A stretch of DNA of 64,000 bases, taken from contig CAWAEC010000016.1 of NCBI GenBank assembly GCA_963781155.1, positions 310,001-374,000 on the forward strand. The letters run 5' to 3'. This DNA comes from PALSA-693 sp963781155 (GTDB taxonomy: Bacteria; Actinomycetota; Acidimicrobiia; Acidimicrobiales; Palsa-688). The notes beneath the pieces are model-generated. The model made no database searches and had not been told where the DNA came from. It worked only from the letters and a program-made list of their open reading frames with translations. Positions 38,051 through 46,864 of the stretch are shown piece by piece; position 1 is the first letter of the stretch, and every line of letters starts with the position of its first letter. A program made the translations under genes and the position numbers.

Positions 38051-39219
38051 TCCCCGGCCGTTGGCGACCCGACTGCGAAGGAACGCGCCTCCTTCTCCAG
38101 CCTGGGTATGACGTTCGTCCCCAGAAGCTCGATCGACGTCATGATGGTCTCGTGCGACAGGTGGCCGAACTGCATGTAACACAGAATGGCGTCGCATCCG
38201 ACACGCTGATAGCGCTCGATTTTCTCCGTGCACTCGTCGACATTGCCGACGATGATCATGTCCTGATCGGCGAAGACCCGGGGATCGAAGGTGCCATTCC
38301 GGGCAGCGTTCAGATTCGGGAACCTCGCTTGCAGCTGTTCTTCGGTCATGGGAGGTAGCTCCCATTCGATCGAAAAATCGATCAGGTGCGTATACCACCA
38401 GGCCACCGACCCCCAGACGTCGTAGTCCTCGGCCGCAGCCATGTCGGGCGCACAGTGCACCAGCGTGTAAGGAGCCACCCGGTTGTTCAACACTCGGGTC
38501 AGCGGTGTGGCCTCGGCGCTCAACTGGCGGTAGCGCTCGATGCGAGCCGCCAACGTGTCGACCGGGAGCTGGATGGTCATGCTCAGCATTCCCAGACCAA
38601 GCTTGGCCGCCAACTCCACGCTCTCGTCGCTGACGCAGGCCACCCAGCATGGCGGATGCGGATCCTGATACGGCTTCGGGGTGATCGCCCGCGGCGGCTC
38701 CCAGTCACCGCGGGGCAGTGCAGGGAACTTGAGGAAGGGCGTGTCCACAGCCAGCCGCTCCTGCTCCCACGCCTTCACCATGATCTCGATGGCCTCCTGC
38801 CATTGCGCCCGGCTGTCTTCGTCCTTGACGCCCATGGCAATGCGCTCCAACGCGGTCGAGCGGCCCGTCCCCCACTCGACCCGGCCGCGGCTCAAAATGT
38901 CCGCAGTGGCCACCCGCTCGGCGTTGAGCACCGGGTGGCGGAACGGGTGCGGCGTCAACGTCACCCCGAAACCCAGCCGGATGTTGTCGGTGATCTGCGA
39001 CAGCGCCCCGATCATCACCTCCGGAGCCGGGCAATGCGACCGCCCCTCGCGGAAATGATGCTCGACGAACCAGGCCGTTCCATAACCGAGTCGGTCAGCA
39101 AGCTTGACTTGCTCAATCGCCTCAAAATAGGACTGCTGCTCGGCTTCCCGTTGACCGTACGGGTGGGGCTTGCCCCACGGCTTGGGCGCCTGGATTTCGT
39201 ACAGGAGATCCAGCTTCAT
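38047..39219 (-). CDS. LLM-class flavin-dependent oxidoreductase
   Basis: A 390-residue bacterial-luciferase-like protein. It opens KLDLLYEIQAPKPWGKPHPY and has the family phrases GYGTAWFVEHHFREG, LGFGVTLTPHPFRHPVLNAE and VEWGTGRSTALERIAMGV. It uses reduced FMN or F420. ATG 39219 follows GGAAGATAGGTCC. The oxidised substrate is unknown. It is divergent from the SDR at 39618. Confidence 0.87.
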   Translation of the reverse strand: MKLDLLYEIQAPKPWGKPHPYGQREAEQQSYFEAIEQVKLADRLGYGTAWFVEHHFREGRSHCPAPEVMIGALSQITDNIRLGFGVTLTPHPFRHPVLNAERVATADILSRGRVEWGTGRSTALERIAMGVKDEDSRAQWQEAIEIMVKAWEQERLAVDTPFLKFPALPRGDWEPPRAITPKPYQDPHPPCWVACVSDESVELAAKLGLGMLSMTIQLPVDTLAARIERYRQLSAEATPLTRVLNNRVAPYTLVHCAPDMAAAEDYDVWGSVAWWYTHLIDFSIEWELPPMTEEQLQARFPNLNAARNGTFDPRVFADQDMIIVGNVDECTEKIERYQRVGCDAILCYMQFGHLSHETIMTSIELLGTNVIPRLEKEARSFAVGSPTAGD

Positions 39220-39617
39220 GGACCTATCTTCCTTGTCGTGCCTGGACCCGGTTGACTGCTGGTGGGTACGGATACCGCGCTCCACGCGCGGCAAACCGCC
39301 GCAGCGCGGTCCGCCAACCATAACGCCAGTCCGGACGTACTGATCATATACTGTTCATATATAGGAACATATCGTTTCAATATCTGCCGCTGACTTTAAC
39401 AGGCGAACCTCTGGCCGGCAAGGGAGCCAGTCCGGGCCGTCCCTGACTGTTGCTTACTGTTCCTTGCGGCGGAACACCTCGCCCGGTATCCTGATTCTCA
39501 AACGAATGCCCTGTTGGGGGCACGCCCGCGTGTGTGGTGCCACCTCGCGTTTCGGCCCCGCAGCGACGGCCGCAAAAATCAACAAACGTCAGAGAAGCAC
39601 CACCAGGGAGGGCAAAA
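39220..39617. other. divergent intergenic region with AT-rich regulatory patch
   Basis: A 398-base spacer between the LLM gene (minus) and SDR (plus). It contains an AT-rich stretch around 39337-39385 in otherwise GC-rich DNA and an inverted repeat at 39352-39369. No gene is seen. It is likely to hold both promoters. Confidence 0.6.
39352..39369. promoter_or_regulatory. palindromic operator candidate
   Basis: TGTTC-N8-GAACA forms an 18-base inverted repeat (centre ATATATAG) in an AT-rich patch. It is placed to control the divergent LLM and SDR genes. Confidence 0.45.
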
Positions 39618-40430
39618 GTGATCGATCTTGGGCTCGAGGGCAAGAGAGCGGTTGTCTCCGGAGCGGGGTATATCCCGGGCCGTGCCGGTCATGGGCGACG
39701 AAGCGCACAGCGGCTGGCGGAAGCCGGGGCAACGGTGGCGTGCATCGATATCGACGAAGGTCGGGCCAACGGAATCGTCAAGGACATCACGGACGCGGGT
39801 GGTAAGGCGTTCCCGGTGGTGGCAGACATGACCGACCGCGCCCAGGCCGAGCGTGCCCTCGCCGAATCCCTCGCCGGACTGGGCGGGATTGACGTGTGCG
39901 TCAGCATTATCGGGAAGGCCACATGGGATCGCGCCGAGAACTTCTCTGACGATGACTGGCAGTGGACGATCCAGAACAATCTGACCCACGTCTTCTATCT
40001 GTTCCAAGGCGCGGGCAGGCGGATGATCGAGCAAGGTACGGGGGGTGCCATGGTGGCGTTGGCGTCGGTCGACGGGATCGTCGCAGCCGGCTACCACGCA
40101 CCCTATGGGGCTGCCAAAGCCGGCGTGATCTCCCTCGTCAAGACGTTCGCCGACGAACTGGGTCGTCATGGCATCCGTGTCAACGCGGTGGCTCCTGGCA
40201 ACGTCGGGGATGGCAACGAAAATCAGCCGGAGGGCGAGTACGACGTCAACGGGATCAATCCGCTGGCCGCGCCTCGGGCCAGAGACATCGCCAACGCGGT
40301 CCTCTTCTTCTCATCGTCTTTGGCCGAGCGTGTCACCGGACAAACTCTGGCCGTCGACGGAGGCGCGACGATCCATGCTCTTTGGGGAATGGCGCCGGAA
40401 GCCATACCCGATTACCGCAGGCAGTACTGA
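39618..40430 (+). CDS. SDR-like protein with degenerate cofactor motifs
   Basis: A 270-residue SDR. GTG 39618 follows GGGAGGGCAAAA. Catalytic residues are intact (LASVDGIVAAGYHAPYGAAK, Ser...Tyr-x3-Lys). The nucleotide loop is unusual, SGAGYIPGRAGHGRRSAQRL. The NNAG motif is replaced by VSIIGKA. It ends GGATIHALWGMAPEAIPDY. It is first in a probable operon with a small ORF, an amidohydrolase and a D-aminoacylase-like gene. Confidence 0.8.
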   Translation: MIDLGLEGKRAVVSGAGYIPGRAGHGRRSAQRLAEAGATVACIDIDEGRANGIVKDITDAGGKAFPVVADMTDRAQAERALAESLAGLGGIDVCVSIIGKATWDRAENFSDDDWQWTIQNNLTHVFYLFQGAGRRMIEQGTGGAMVALASVDGIVAAGYHAPYGAAKAGVISLVKTFADELGRHGIRVNAVAPGNVGDGNENQPEGEYDVNGINPLAAPRARDIANAVLFFSSSLAERVTGQTLAVDGGATIHALWGMAPEAIPDYRRQY

Positions 40431-40432
40431 CC

Positions 40433-40546
40433 ATGATCCCCGAGGCCGAAGCAGACAGCCCGGTACCGGCCCAAACCGGCAATGCCAGCCTGATGGCAAT
40501 GAAGGAGGAACCAGAGATGAACATCGCAGGGAGGTCCGCGCCGTGA
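40433..40546 (+). CDS. small ORF coupling SDR to amidohydrolase
   Basis: A 37-codon ORF starts ATG two bases after the SDR stop and ends TGA overlapping the GTG start of the next gene (GTGA). It reads MIPEAEADSPVPAQTGNASL then MAMKEEPEMNIAGRSAP. It is acidic and no family is recognised. The exact fit between two genes suggests translational coupling. It may encode a real micro-protein or only a leader. Confidence 0.45.
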   Translation: MIPEAEADSPVPAQTGNASLMAMKEEPEMNIAGRSAP

Positions 40547-41676
40547 CTGATTTGAGCTTCAAGTTGATTTCGGCGGACTCCCACGTCAACCCGCGCACGG
40601 AAATGTGGGCTGAATACCTGGCCCCGGAGTTCCGCGACCGCGCTCCCCGCGTCGAATCCACAGAGGAGGCCGACTACGAGGTGTTCGAAGGGCGCAGACG
40701 GCCGATCGCCAATCTGTCTTCCGCCGCCGGCCGGCGTCCGGAGGAGTACACGGCGGCGATCCGTCGGTTCGACGACGTCCGGCCCGGCGGATGGGAGCCG
40801 GCGGCCCGCCTGGAGGATCAGGACATCGACGGAGTGGCGGCGGAGGTTCTCTTCGGGGCGGTAGGGAACGCGCCGCTCGCCAGCGAGGACCCTGGTCTGG
40901 CGCGCGCCAGCTTCACCGCATACAACCATTGGCTGGCCGACTTCTGTTCGTACAATCCCAATCGCCTGATCGGCCTCGCCGGGATTCCGTGCGACGACCC
41001 AGCGGACGCGGTAACCGAGGTCGAAGATGCCGCAGCTCGAGGCTTGCGGGGCGCGGTCATACCTCACACGCCTGGGACGGGCGAGTGGCAGGACGACAAC
41101 TGGGAGCAATTTTGGCGCTCGGTCCTCGACAAAGGGTGGCCGGTGCATATCCACGTCAGTTCAGGGGTGCGCCGAACCCTCGGAACCGGGGACCCGGCGC
41201 AGCCGGCGGGGGCCACCCGAGGCGACATCTTTATGAACGGACTGGTCGCATCGAAGCTGGAGACGCCGCTTTCGCTCGGCCGGTTCGTCCTCGGAGGAAC
41301 CCTCGCACGGTATCCGGATCTCAAGCTGGTGTCTGTCGAAGCACAGATCGGTTGGGTGCCCTTCTGGAAGTACTACATCGATCACGTCTACGAGAAGCAT
41401 CGTTGGTGGACCAACTTCCAGCTGCCGGAGTTGCCCTCCGAGTACGCGGAGCGCCAGATCTGGTTCACTTTTATGGAGGATCCTCCCGGGATCGAACTGG
41501 CGCACCGCTGCAACGTCAACCGGATCATGTGGTCGAGCGATTACCCACATTCCGAGACGACGTATCCGCACAGCCGGAAGATCGCCCAGGAGATTTTGTC
41601 AAACCTTCCGCCCGACACGTTCCGACGGGTCGTACGGGATAACTGCGCCGAACTTTACGACCTCGACGTCGAGTAG
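40543..41676 (+). CDS. amidohydrolase-2 family protein
   Basis: A 377-residue metal hydrolase/decarboxylase. Motifs: LISADSHVNPRTEMWAEYLA, WPVHIHVSSG and WSSDYPHSETTYPHS. GTG 40543 follows GGGAGGTCCGCGCC, and its codon overlaps the preceding small ORF. The frame extends to 40168 as a shadow of the SDR. It is the second enzyme of the 39618-43400 operon. Confidence 0.88.
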   Translation: MTDLSFKLISADSHVNPRTEMWAEYLAPEFRDRAPRVESTEEADYEVFEGRRRPIANLSSAAGRRPEEYTAAIRRFDDVRPGGWEPAARLEDQDIDGVAAEVLFGAVGNAPLASEDPGLARASFTAYNHWLADFCSYNPNRLIGLAGIPCDDPADAVTEVEDAAARGLRGAVIPHTPGTGEWQDDNWEQFWRSVLDKGWPVHIHVSSGVRRTLGTGDPAQPAGATRGDIFMNGLVASKLETPLSLGRFVLGGTLARYPDLKLVSVEAQIGWVPFWKYYIDHVYEKHRWWTNFQLPELPSEYAERQIWFTFMEDPPGIELAHRCNVNRIMWSSDYPHSETTYPHSRKIAQEILSNLPPDTFRRVVRDNCAELYDLDVE

Positions 41677-41690
41677 CCGAGAGGACCGAT

Positions 41691-43400
41691 ATGGATTATG
41701 TGATAAGAGGCGGCACGGTCGTCGACGGTACCGGTGCCCCACAGGGACGTGCCGACATCGGTATCCAGGACGGACTGGTGACCGAGATCGGCAGTATCGA
41801 CGGGACGTCCGGGGAGACTATTGATGCCGACGGCCTGATCGTGGCCCCTGGTTTCATTGACCCTCACACGCATTACGACGCCCAGCTGTTCTGGGACCCG
41901 ACCGCCACACCGTCCAGCTGGCATGGCGTCACCACGGTCATCGGTGGCAACTGCGGCTTTACATTTGCCCCCATCAAACCGGCAGACGTCGACTATACGT
42001 GCCGCATGATGGCCCAGGTAGAGGGGATGCCGCTCGCCGCCCTGACCACCGGCGTGCCCTGGAGCTGGGATAGTTTCGGGGAGTACCTGGACCATCTCGA
42101 TGGAGCCGTCGCCGTCAACGCCGGGTTCATGGTGGGTCACTGCGCGCTCCGCCGTTACGTCCTGGGCGAGGATTTCGGGCGCGAGTCAACGGCCGACGAG
42201 CTCCAGGCCATCAAGAACCTCCTCGATCAGTCGTTGGCGTCCGGAGGCCTCGGATTGTCGACGACGCGGTCCTCCACGCACATTGACGGCGAAGGACAGC
42301 CAGTCCCGAGCCGATGGGCATCGGAGGACGAGGTGCTCGGGCTGTGCGGGATCGTGGGTCGCCATGAGGGCACATCGCTCGAGTTGATCACGGAAGGATG
42401 CATCGGCCGGTTCAGCGACCACGAGGTCGAGCTGCTCGCCACCATGAGCGCCACCGCTCGACGACCGCTCAACTGGAACGTGCTCAGTGTTTCCAGTGAC
42501 GACCCGGGCAAGATTGAGCATCAGCTGCAGCCCTCGAAACGCGCCCGCGAGATCGGCGGCCGGGTCGTGGCACTGACCATGCCCGTCTTCGCCGACAACA
42601 ACATGAGCTTCCTCACCTTTTGCGCGTTGTGGCTGATTCCCGGCTGGCGGGATGTCCTTGCGGTCGACGTCCCCGAGCGCATCCAGCGGCTGCGCGACCC
42701 CGCAGTCCGAGCAAACATGCTCGACAGCGCGAGCGGATCCGCACTGGGCCGGCTCACCGATTTCGGTCGCTACATGATCGGTGACGTCTTCTCCGAACAG
42801 AACGAGCGGTACCGGAACCGGATCGTGGGCGAGATCGCTGCCGAACGGGGTGAAGACCCCTTCGCCACCATCGTGGACATCGTGGCGGCTGACGACCTAC
42901 GGACCGTGTTGTGGCCCCTCCCAACCGCGGACACCGAGGCCGACTGGAAACTGCGACGGGACGTATGGGCGGAGCCGGATGTCCTGCTGGGCGGCTCAGA
43001 CGCCGGTGCGCATCTGGACCGGATGCTCGGATCTCCTTATCCGACCCGGTTTATTTCGGATTGCCTCCGCGGTCGGGAGCTGGTCAGCGTCGAACGCGCC
43101 GTGCAACTGATGACAGATGTCCCGGCGCGGCTGTTCGGCTTACGGCAGCGGGGGCGGCTCTCCCCTGGGTACATTGCCGACATCGTCGTTTTCGATCCTG
43201 AAAAGATCGGAGCCTCGCCGGCCCGCATCTCCTTTGACTTGCCGGGTCAGAGCAAACGCTTGCTTTCCGATCCGCAGGGTATCGATCGGGTGTTCGTCAA
43301 CGGTGTGCCCACAATCGTCGAAGGCAAACCGACCGGGAACCTGCCGGGGACAATCCTTCGATCCGGTCGCGACACGAGCGCCACTGCGACGGGAGCCTGA
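41691..43400 (+). CDS. N-acyl-D-amino-acid deacylase family amidohydrolase
   Basis: A 569-residue amidohydrolase-3 protein. It opens DYVIRGGTVVDGTGAPQGRA, has the metal motif PGFIDPHTHYDAQLFWDP, the metal-bridging Cys in GGNCGFTFAP, MVGHCALRR, and the catalytic Asp in LLGGSDAGAHLD. Such enzymes remove acyl groups from D-amino acids. The long form (about 570 residues) is common in actinobacterial catabolic clusters, where the substrate is often unknown. It follows the amidohydrolase after 14 bases and is closed by a strong terminator. Confidence 0.87.
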   Translation: MDYVIRGGTVVDGTGAPQGRADIGIQDGLVTEIGSIDGTSGETIDADGLIVAPGFIDPHTHYDAQLFWDPTATPSSWHGVTTVIGGNCGFTFAPIKPADVDYTCRMMAQVEGMPLAALTTGVPWSWDSFGEYLDHLDGAVAVNAGFMVGHCALRRYVLGEDFGRESTADELQAIKNLLDQSLASGGLGLSTTRSSTHIDGEGQPVPSRWASEDEVLGLCGIVGRHEGTSLELITEGCIGRFSDHEVELLATMSATARRPLNWNVLSVSSDDPGKIEHQLQPSKRAREIGGRVVALTMPVFADNNMSFLTFCALWLIPGWRDVLAVDVPERIQRLRDPAVRANMLDSASGSALGRLTDFGRYMIGDVFSEQNERYRNRIVGEIAAERGEDPFATIVDIVAADDLRTVLWPLPTADTEADWKLRRDVWAEPDVLLGGSDAGAHLDRMLGSPYPTRFISDCLRGRELVSVERAVQLMTDVPARLFGLRQRGRLSPGYIADIVVFDPEKIGASPARISFDLPGQSKRLLSDPQGIDRVFVNGVPTIVEGKPTGNLPGTILRSGRDTSATATGA

Positions 43401-43430
43401 GCCGCTCCCGCCGTCCACTTCACTTGCCTC

Positions 43431-43469
43431 AAGAGGGCCCCGGTCACCTGCAGTGACCGGGGCCCTCTT
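43431..43469. terminator. bidirectional intrinsic terminator
   Basis: AAGAGGGCCCCGGTCAC pairs with GTGACCGGGGCCCTCTT, a perfect 17-bp stem with a 5-base loop and T-rich flank on the plus side and A/T on the other. It separates the plus-strand D-aminoacylase gene from the minus-strand substrate-binding gene. Confidence 0.9.
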
Positions 43470-43507
43470 TTATTGTCGGCTGGCGAGCCGGGCAGCCTGC
43501 GGTCCGC

Positions 43508-44818
43508 TCAGGCTCCCGTGTCCAGGTTCTTGCCGCACACCGCCTGCCCGTTGTTGAGCGGCACGAAGTTGTTTCCCGAGAGGCGCACGAAGTACCCGCA
43601 ACTGGTCGCCGGGAACTTTCCGAACCCGGCCAGGCTCAAGTCCTGGTTCGACGGCAGCAACCCGCCACCGTCCCAGTTGGTGACCCCGTGCAGGCCGGAG
43701 ATAAACGAGGTCCGGGTCGGATTCTGGCCTGCCTCCTGCAAACCCCGGATGAACAGGTCCGCGGACAGCCAGCCGTATGTCCAGTTGAGATTCGGGAGGC
43801 CGCTGAAATGCTCGTACTTCTCAAAAGCGGCCTGCTCCGCCTCAGTTGCGGGAGTCTTGTCCTCGAATGGCACCTGCAACACCTCGAAGACGGCGCCCTG
43901 GGCCGCCTTCAGTGCCGTCGGCTGGTTGTAGATCTCCTGCCCGTAGCCAGTGGCCACAACGGCAGCCTTCATGGTCGCGCCCTCGGCCTGCAGGTCGGAC
44001 AGCAGGGCGAAGTCAGTGGTCTCGATCATGGGCGCATAGAACCCATCGATCCCCAGGTTCTTCATTGTCAGGGCCGGTGCCGTCATGTCGACGGAGCCGA
44101 TGGGGATGCTGTAGTCCTGATAGCCCACCTTGAGACCATCAGCCTGCGCCCCGGCGGCAAACTCCTTGGCCACGAACTCGGACGCCGGCTCGTTTCCGTT
44201 GCCCAGGCTGGCCACATTCGTGGCCCCGGCCAGCTTCATCAGATTGGGAATCTCCGTGGACACGGTCAGGCCCGTCGGTCCCTCATTCCCGTTCACCGAG
44301 AACATGTTCGTGTTGGGCTGCTGGCCCCACTCCGGCCCGTCCACGGCCGCGCCCACGACCGGGACGCCCTCCTGTTGCGGGACCTTGTAGGCCGTGGCCG
44401 TCACCCCGGAGACGAACATCAGCCCGAACACGCCCTTCTGGCTGATCAGGCTGGACGCCGCACTGTCCGCCCCCGTCGGCGTCGAGGTGTCGTCGGCCGC
44501 CACCACCTCGAGCTGGCGGCCGTCCACGCCACCCTGAGAGTTCTGCAGGTCAAAGCGGGCCTGGGCCCCCTGCTGGGCTCCGTTGAACTGCGCCGACTCC
44601 GCCCCGGTCAGGCTTGTCACCAACCCCACCGTGACCTTGGTCGGAGTGATCCCCGGAGCGCTCGCGGTGTTACCCGACGAGGACCCTGAGGTCGCCCCCG
44701 TGGCGCCCGATGTCGGCGACGTCGACTTGCCGGAGCTGCTACCGCAGGCGGCTGCAACCACACCGGCGACTGCCAGAAGGCAGGCGAGCCGGGTCAGCTT
44801 GCGTCGATGCAACTGCAT
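43508..44818 (-). CDS. ABC transporter substrate-binding lipoprotein (branched-chain amino acid type), copy A
   Basis: A 436-residue periplasmic-binding protein I type lipoprotein. Signal LTRLACLLAVAGVVAAAC gives a lipobox with Cys about residue 25, followed by a Gly/Ser/Thr linker. The domain opens VTVGLVTSLTGAESAQFNGA and ends CGYFVRLSGNNFVPLNNG. ATG 44818 follows AAGGGGAG. It would bind amide, urea or amino-acid-like solutes outside the membrane. No permease or ATPase gene is in the window. About 24 residues differ from copy B. Confidence 0.9.
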   Translation of the reverse strand: MQLHRRKLTRLACLLAVAGVVAAACGSSSGKSTSPTSGATGATSGSSSGNTASAPGITPTKVTVGLVTSLTGAESAQFNGAQQGAQARFDLQNSQGGVDGRQLEVVAADDTSTPTGADSAASSLISQKGVFGLMFVSGVTATAYKVPQQEGVPVVGAAVDGPEWGQQPNTNMFSVNGNEGPTGLTVSTEIPNLMKLAGATNVASLGNGNEPASEFVAKEFAAGAQADGLKVGYQDYSIPIGSVDMTAPALTMKNLGIDGFYAPMIETTDFALLSDLQAEGATMKAAVVATGYGQEIYNQPTALKAAQGAVFEVLQVPFEDKTPATEAEQAAFEKYEHFSGLPNLNWTYGWLSADLFIRGLQEAGQNPTRTSFISGLHGVTNWDGGGLLPSNQDLSLAGFGKFPATSCGYFVRLSGNNFVPLNNGQAVCGKNLDTGA

Positions 44819-44963
44819 GAACTCCCCTTACGCTTTTCTGCGAGTGTGATGGTTCCGGACGACGATGGTACATCGGGCCGGCGAGCCCGTCCCGGCACGC
44901 CGGCCCGTCTGTCGACAAACTGATCTCAGAACCGAGGTTGCCCTGAAGCCGTCGGCGAGCGGG

Positions 44964-46274
44964 TCATGCCCCGGCTGACAGGTTGTTGCCGCACACCGCT
45001 TTTCCGTTGTTGAGGGGCACGAAGTTGTTTCCCGAGAGGCGCACGAAGTACCCGCAACTGGTCGCCGGGAACTTTCCGAACCCGGCCAGGCTCAAGTCCT
45101 GGTTCGACGGCAACAACCCACCACCGTCCCAGTTGGTGACCCCGTGCAGGCCGGAGATAAACGAGGTCCGGGTCGGGTTCTGGCCCGCCGCCTGCAAGCC
45201 CCGGATGAACAGGTCCGCGGACAGCCAGCCGTACGTCCAGTTGAGGTTGGGGAGGCCGCTGTAGTGCTCGTACTTCTCGAAGGCGGCCTGCTCCGCCTGA
45301 GTGGCCGGGGTCTTCTCCTCGAACGGAAGTTGTGACACGCCAAAGATCGCCCCCTGGGCGGCTCTCAGTGCCGTCGGCTGGCTATAGATCTCTTGCCCGT
45401 ACCCGGTGGCGAGGACGGCCGCTTTCATGCTGGCGCCCTCGGACTGGAGGTCGGACAGGAGGGCAAACAGGGTGGTCTCGATCATGGGCGCATAGAACCC
45501 GTCGATATTGAGGTTCTTCATTGTCAGGGCCGGTGCCGTCATGTCGACGGAGCCGATGGGGATGCTGTAGTTCTGGTAGCCCACTTTGAGGCCGGCGGCC
45601 TGCGCCCCGGCGGTGAACTCCTTGGCCACGAACTCGGACGCCGGCTCGTTTCCGTTGCCCAGGCTGGCCACATTCGTGGCCCCGGCCAGCTTCATCAGAT
45701 TGGGAATCTCCGTGGACACGGTCAGGCCCGTCGGTCCCTCATTCCCGTTCACCGAGAACATGTTCGTGTTGGGCTGCTGGCCCCACTCCGGCCCGTCCAC
45801 GGCCGCGCCCACGACCGGGACGCCCTCTTGCTGCGGGATCTTGTAGGCCGTGGCCGTCACCCCGGAGACGAACATCAGCCCGAACACGCCCTTCTGGCTG
45901 ATCAGGCTGGACGCCGCACTGTCCGCCCCCGTCGGCGTCGAGGTGTCGTCGGCCGCCACCACCTCGAGCTGGCGGCCGTCCACGCCACCCTGAGAGTTCT
46001 GCAGGTCAAAGCGGGCCTGGGCCCCCTGCTGGGCTCCGTTGAACTGCGCCGACTCCGCCCCGGTCAGGCTTGTCACCAACCCCACCGTGACCTTGGTCGG
46101 AGTGATCCCCGGAGCGCTCGCGGTGTTACCCGACGAGGACCCTGAGGTCGCCCCCGTGGCGCCCGATGTCGGCGACGTCGACTTGCCGGAGCTGCTACCG
46201 CAGGCGGCTGCAACCACACCGGCGACTGCCAGAAGGCAGGCGAGCCGGGTCAGCTTGCGTGGATGAGACTGCAT
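44964..46274 (-). CDS. ABC transporter substrate-binding lipoprotein, copy B
   Basis: The same length (436 residues) and the same lipobox as copy A. The first two-thirds are virtually identical to copy A in protein and DNA. Most differences cluster between about residues 228 and 325 and at the last residues (NNLSAGA against KNLDTGA). ATG 46274 follows GGGGGAG; the open frame to 46409 is upstream spacer. Differences lie where ligand specificity usually resides, so the two may bind related substrates. Confidence 0.9.
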   Translation of the reverse strand: MQSHPRKLTRLACLLAVAGVVAAACGSSSGKSTSPTSGATGATSGSSSGNTASAPGITPTKVTVGLVTSLTGAESAQFNGAQQGAQARFDLQNSQGGVDGRQLEVVAADDTSTPTGADSAASSLISQKGVFGLMFVSGVTATAYKIPQQEGVPVVGAAVDGPEWGQQPNTNMFSVNGNEGPTGLTVSTEIPNLMKLAGATNVASLGNGNEPASEFVAKEFTAGAQAAGLKVGYQNYSIPIGSVDMTAPALTMKNLNIDGFYAPMIETTLFALLSDLQSEGASMKAAVLATGYGQEIYSQPTALRAAQGAIFGVSQLPFEEKTPATQAEQAAFEKYEHYSGLPNLNWTYGWLSADLFIRGLQAAGQNPTRTSFISGLHGVTNWDGGGLLPSNQDLSLAGFGKFPATSCGYFVRLSGNNFVPLNNGKAVCGNNLSAGA

Positions 46275-46864
46275 GAACTCCCCCTTAAGAATGTCAGCGA
46301 TCCTAACGGTCAGCCGGCACCCGGACCACCTCGTGAGCGTGCCGGCGGAATCGTACATCCACGGAGCAATCCCGTCCATGCAGCCCCGACTGGCCATCGG
46401 CGAATTCACGTCAGCGAGGTATCAATAGATCGGCGATCGATTGTCATGTGGGCGCTGGCTACTCCGCCCCCGGTCGGGGCACGTTGAAGAAGCGTCGCTG
46501 ATTGCTGGCGAGCGTTGGGGCGAATCACTCGTTGCCAAAAACGAGGGTCTCGCTGTGGCCCGTCAAGCTGCTTCTACGACAGACCTCGCCTTGACGAGAA
46601 GGTCATTCTCCCCGTACACTGCTCTCAAGTCCTTCAGATGCAAGTCGATGTACCTGGCACACCGGGGTGATGGGTACAGGTTTCCTGGACGTTGCCAATC
46701 GAGTTGCGCCGCTGCGTGCCACGAACCCCCCCCCGGGGCGTGCGGCGGCGCAACTCAATAAGTGCGATGCTTGGCCGATCCAGTAAACGGGTCAGGCACG
46801 GGTGGCACGTGCACACGGTCCACTCGTGGATCGTGACCTTCACGAGAATCGGAGGAATGTCAGC
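46275..46864. other. 590-base divergent intergenic region
   Basis: No gene is supported. It separates the second substrate-binding gene (minus) from an SDR (plus). It contains a near-perfect palindrome (46423-46443) and a long C-run around 46727-46735. The minor open frames lack family signal. Confidence 0.6.
46423..46443. promoter_or_regulatory. palindromic operator candidate
   Basis: AATAGATCG-G-CGATCGATT forms a 19-base inverted repeat with one mismatch, extended by C and G at the ends. It lies about 150 bases upstream of the copy B start. Confidence 0.45.

Noticed and set aside
46441..46761. 106-residue open frame in the 590-base spacer
   Set aside because: No family signal, no ribosome-binding site, and its Cys/Arg-rich composition does not look coding.
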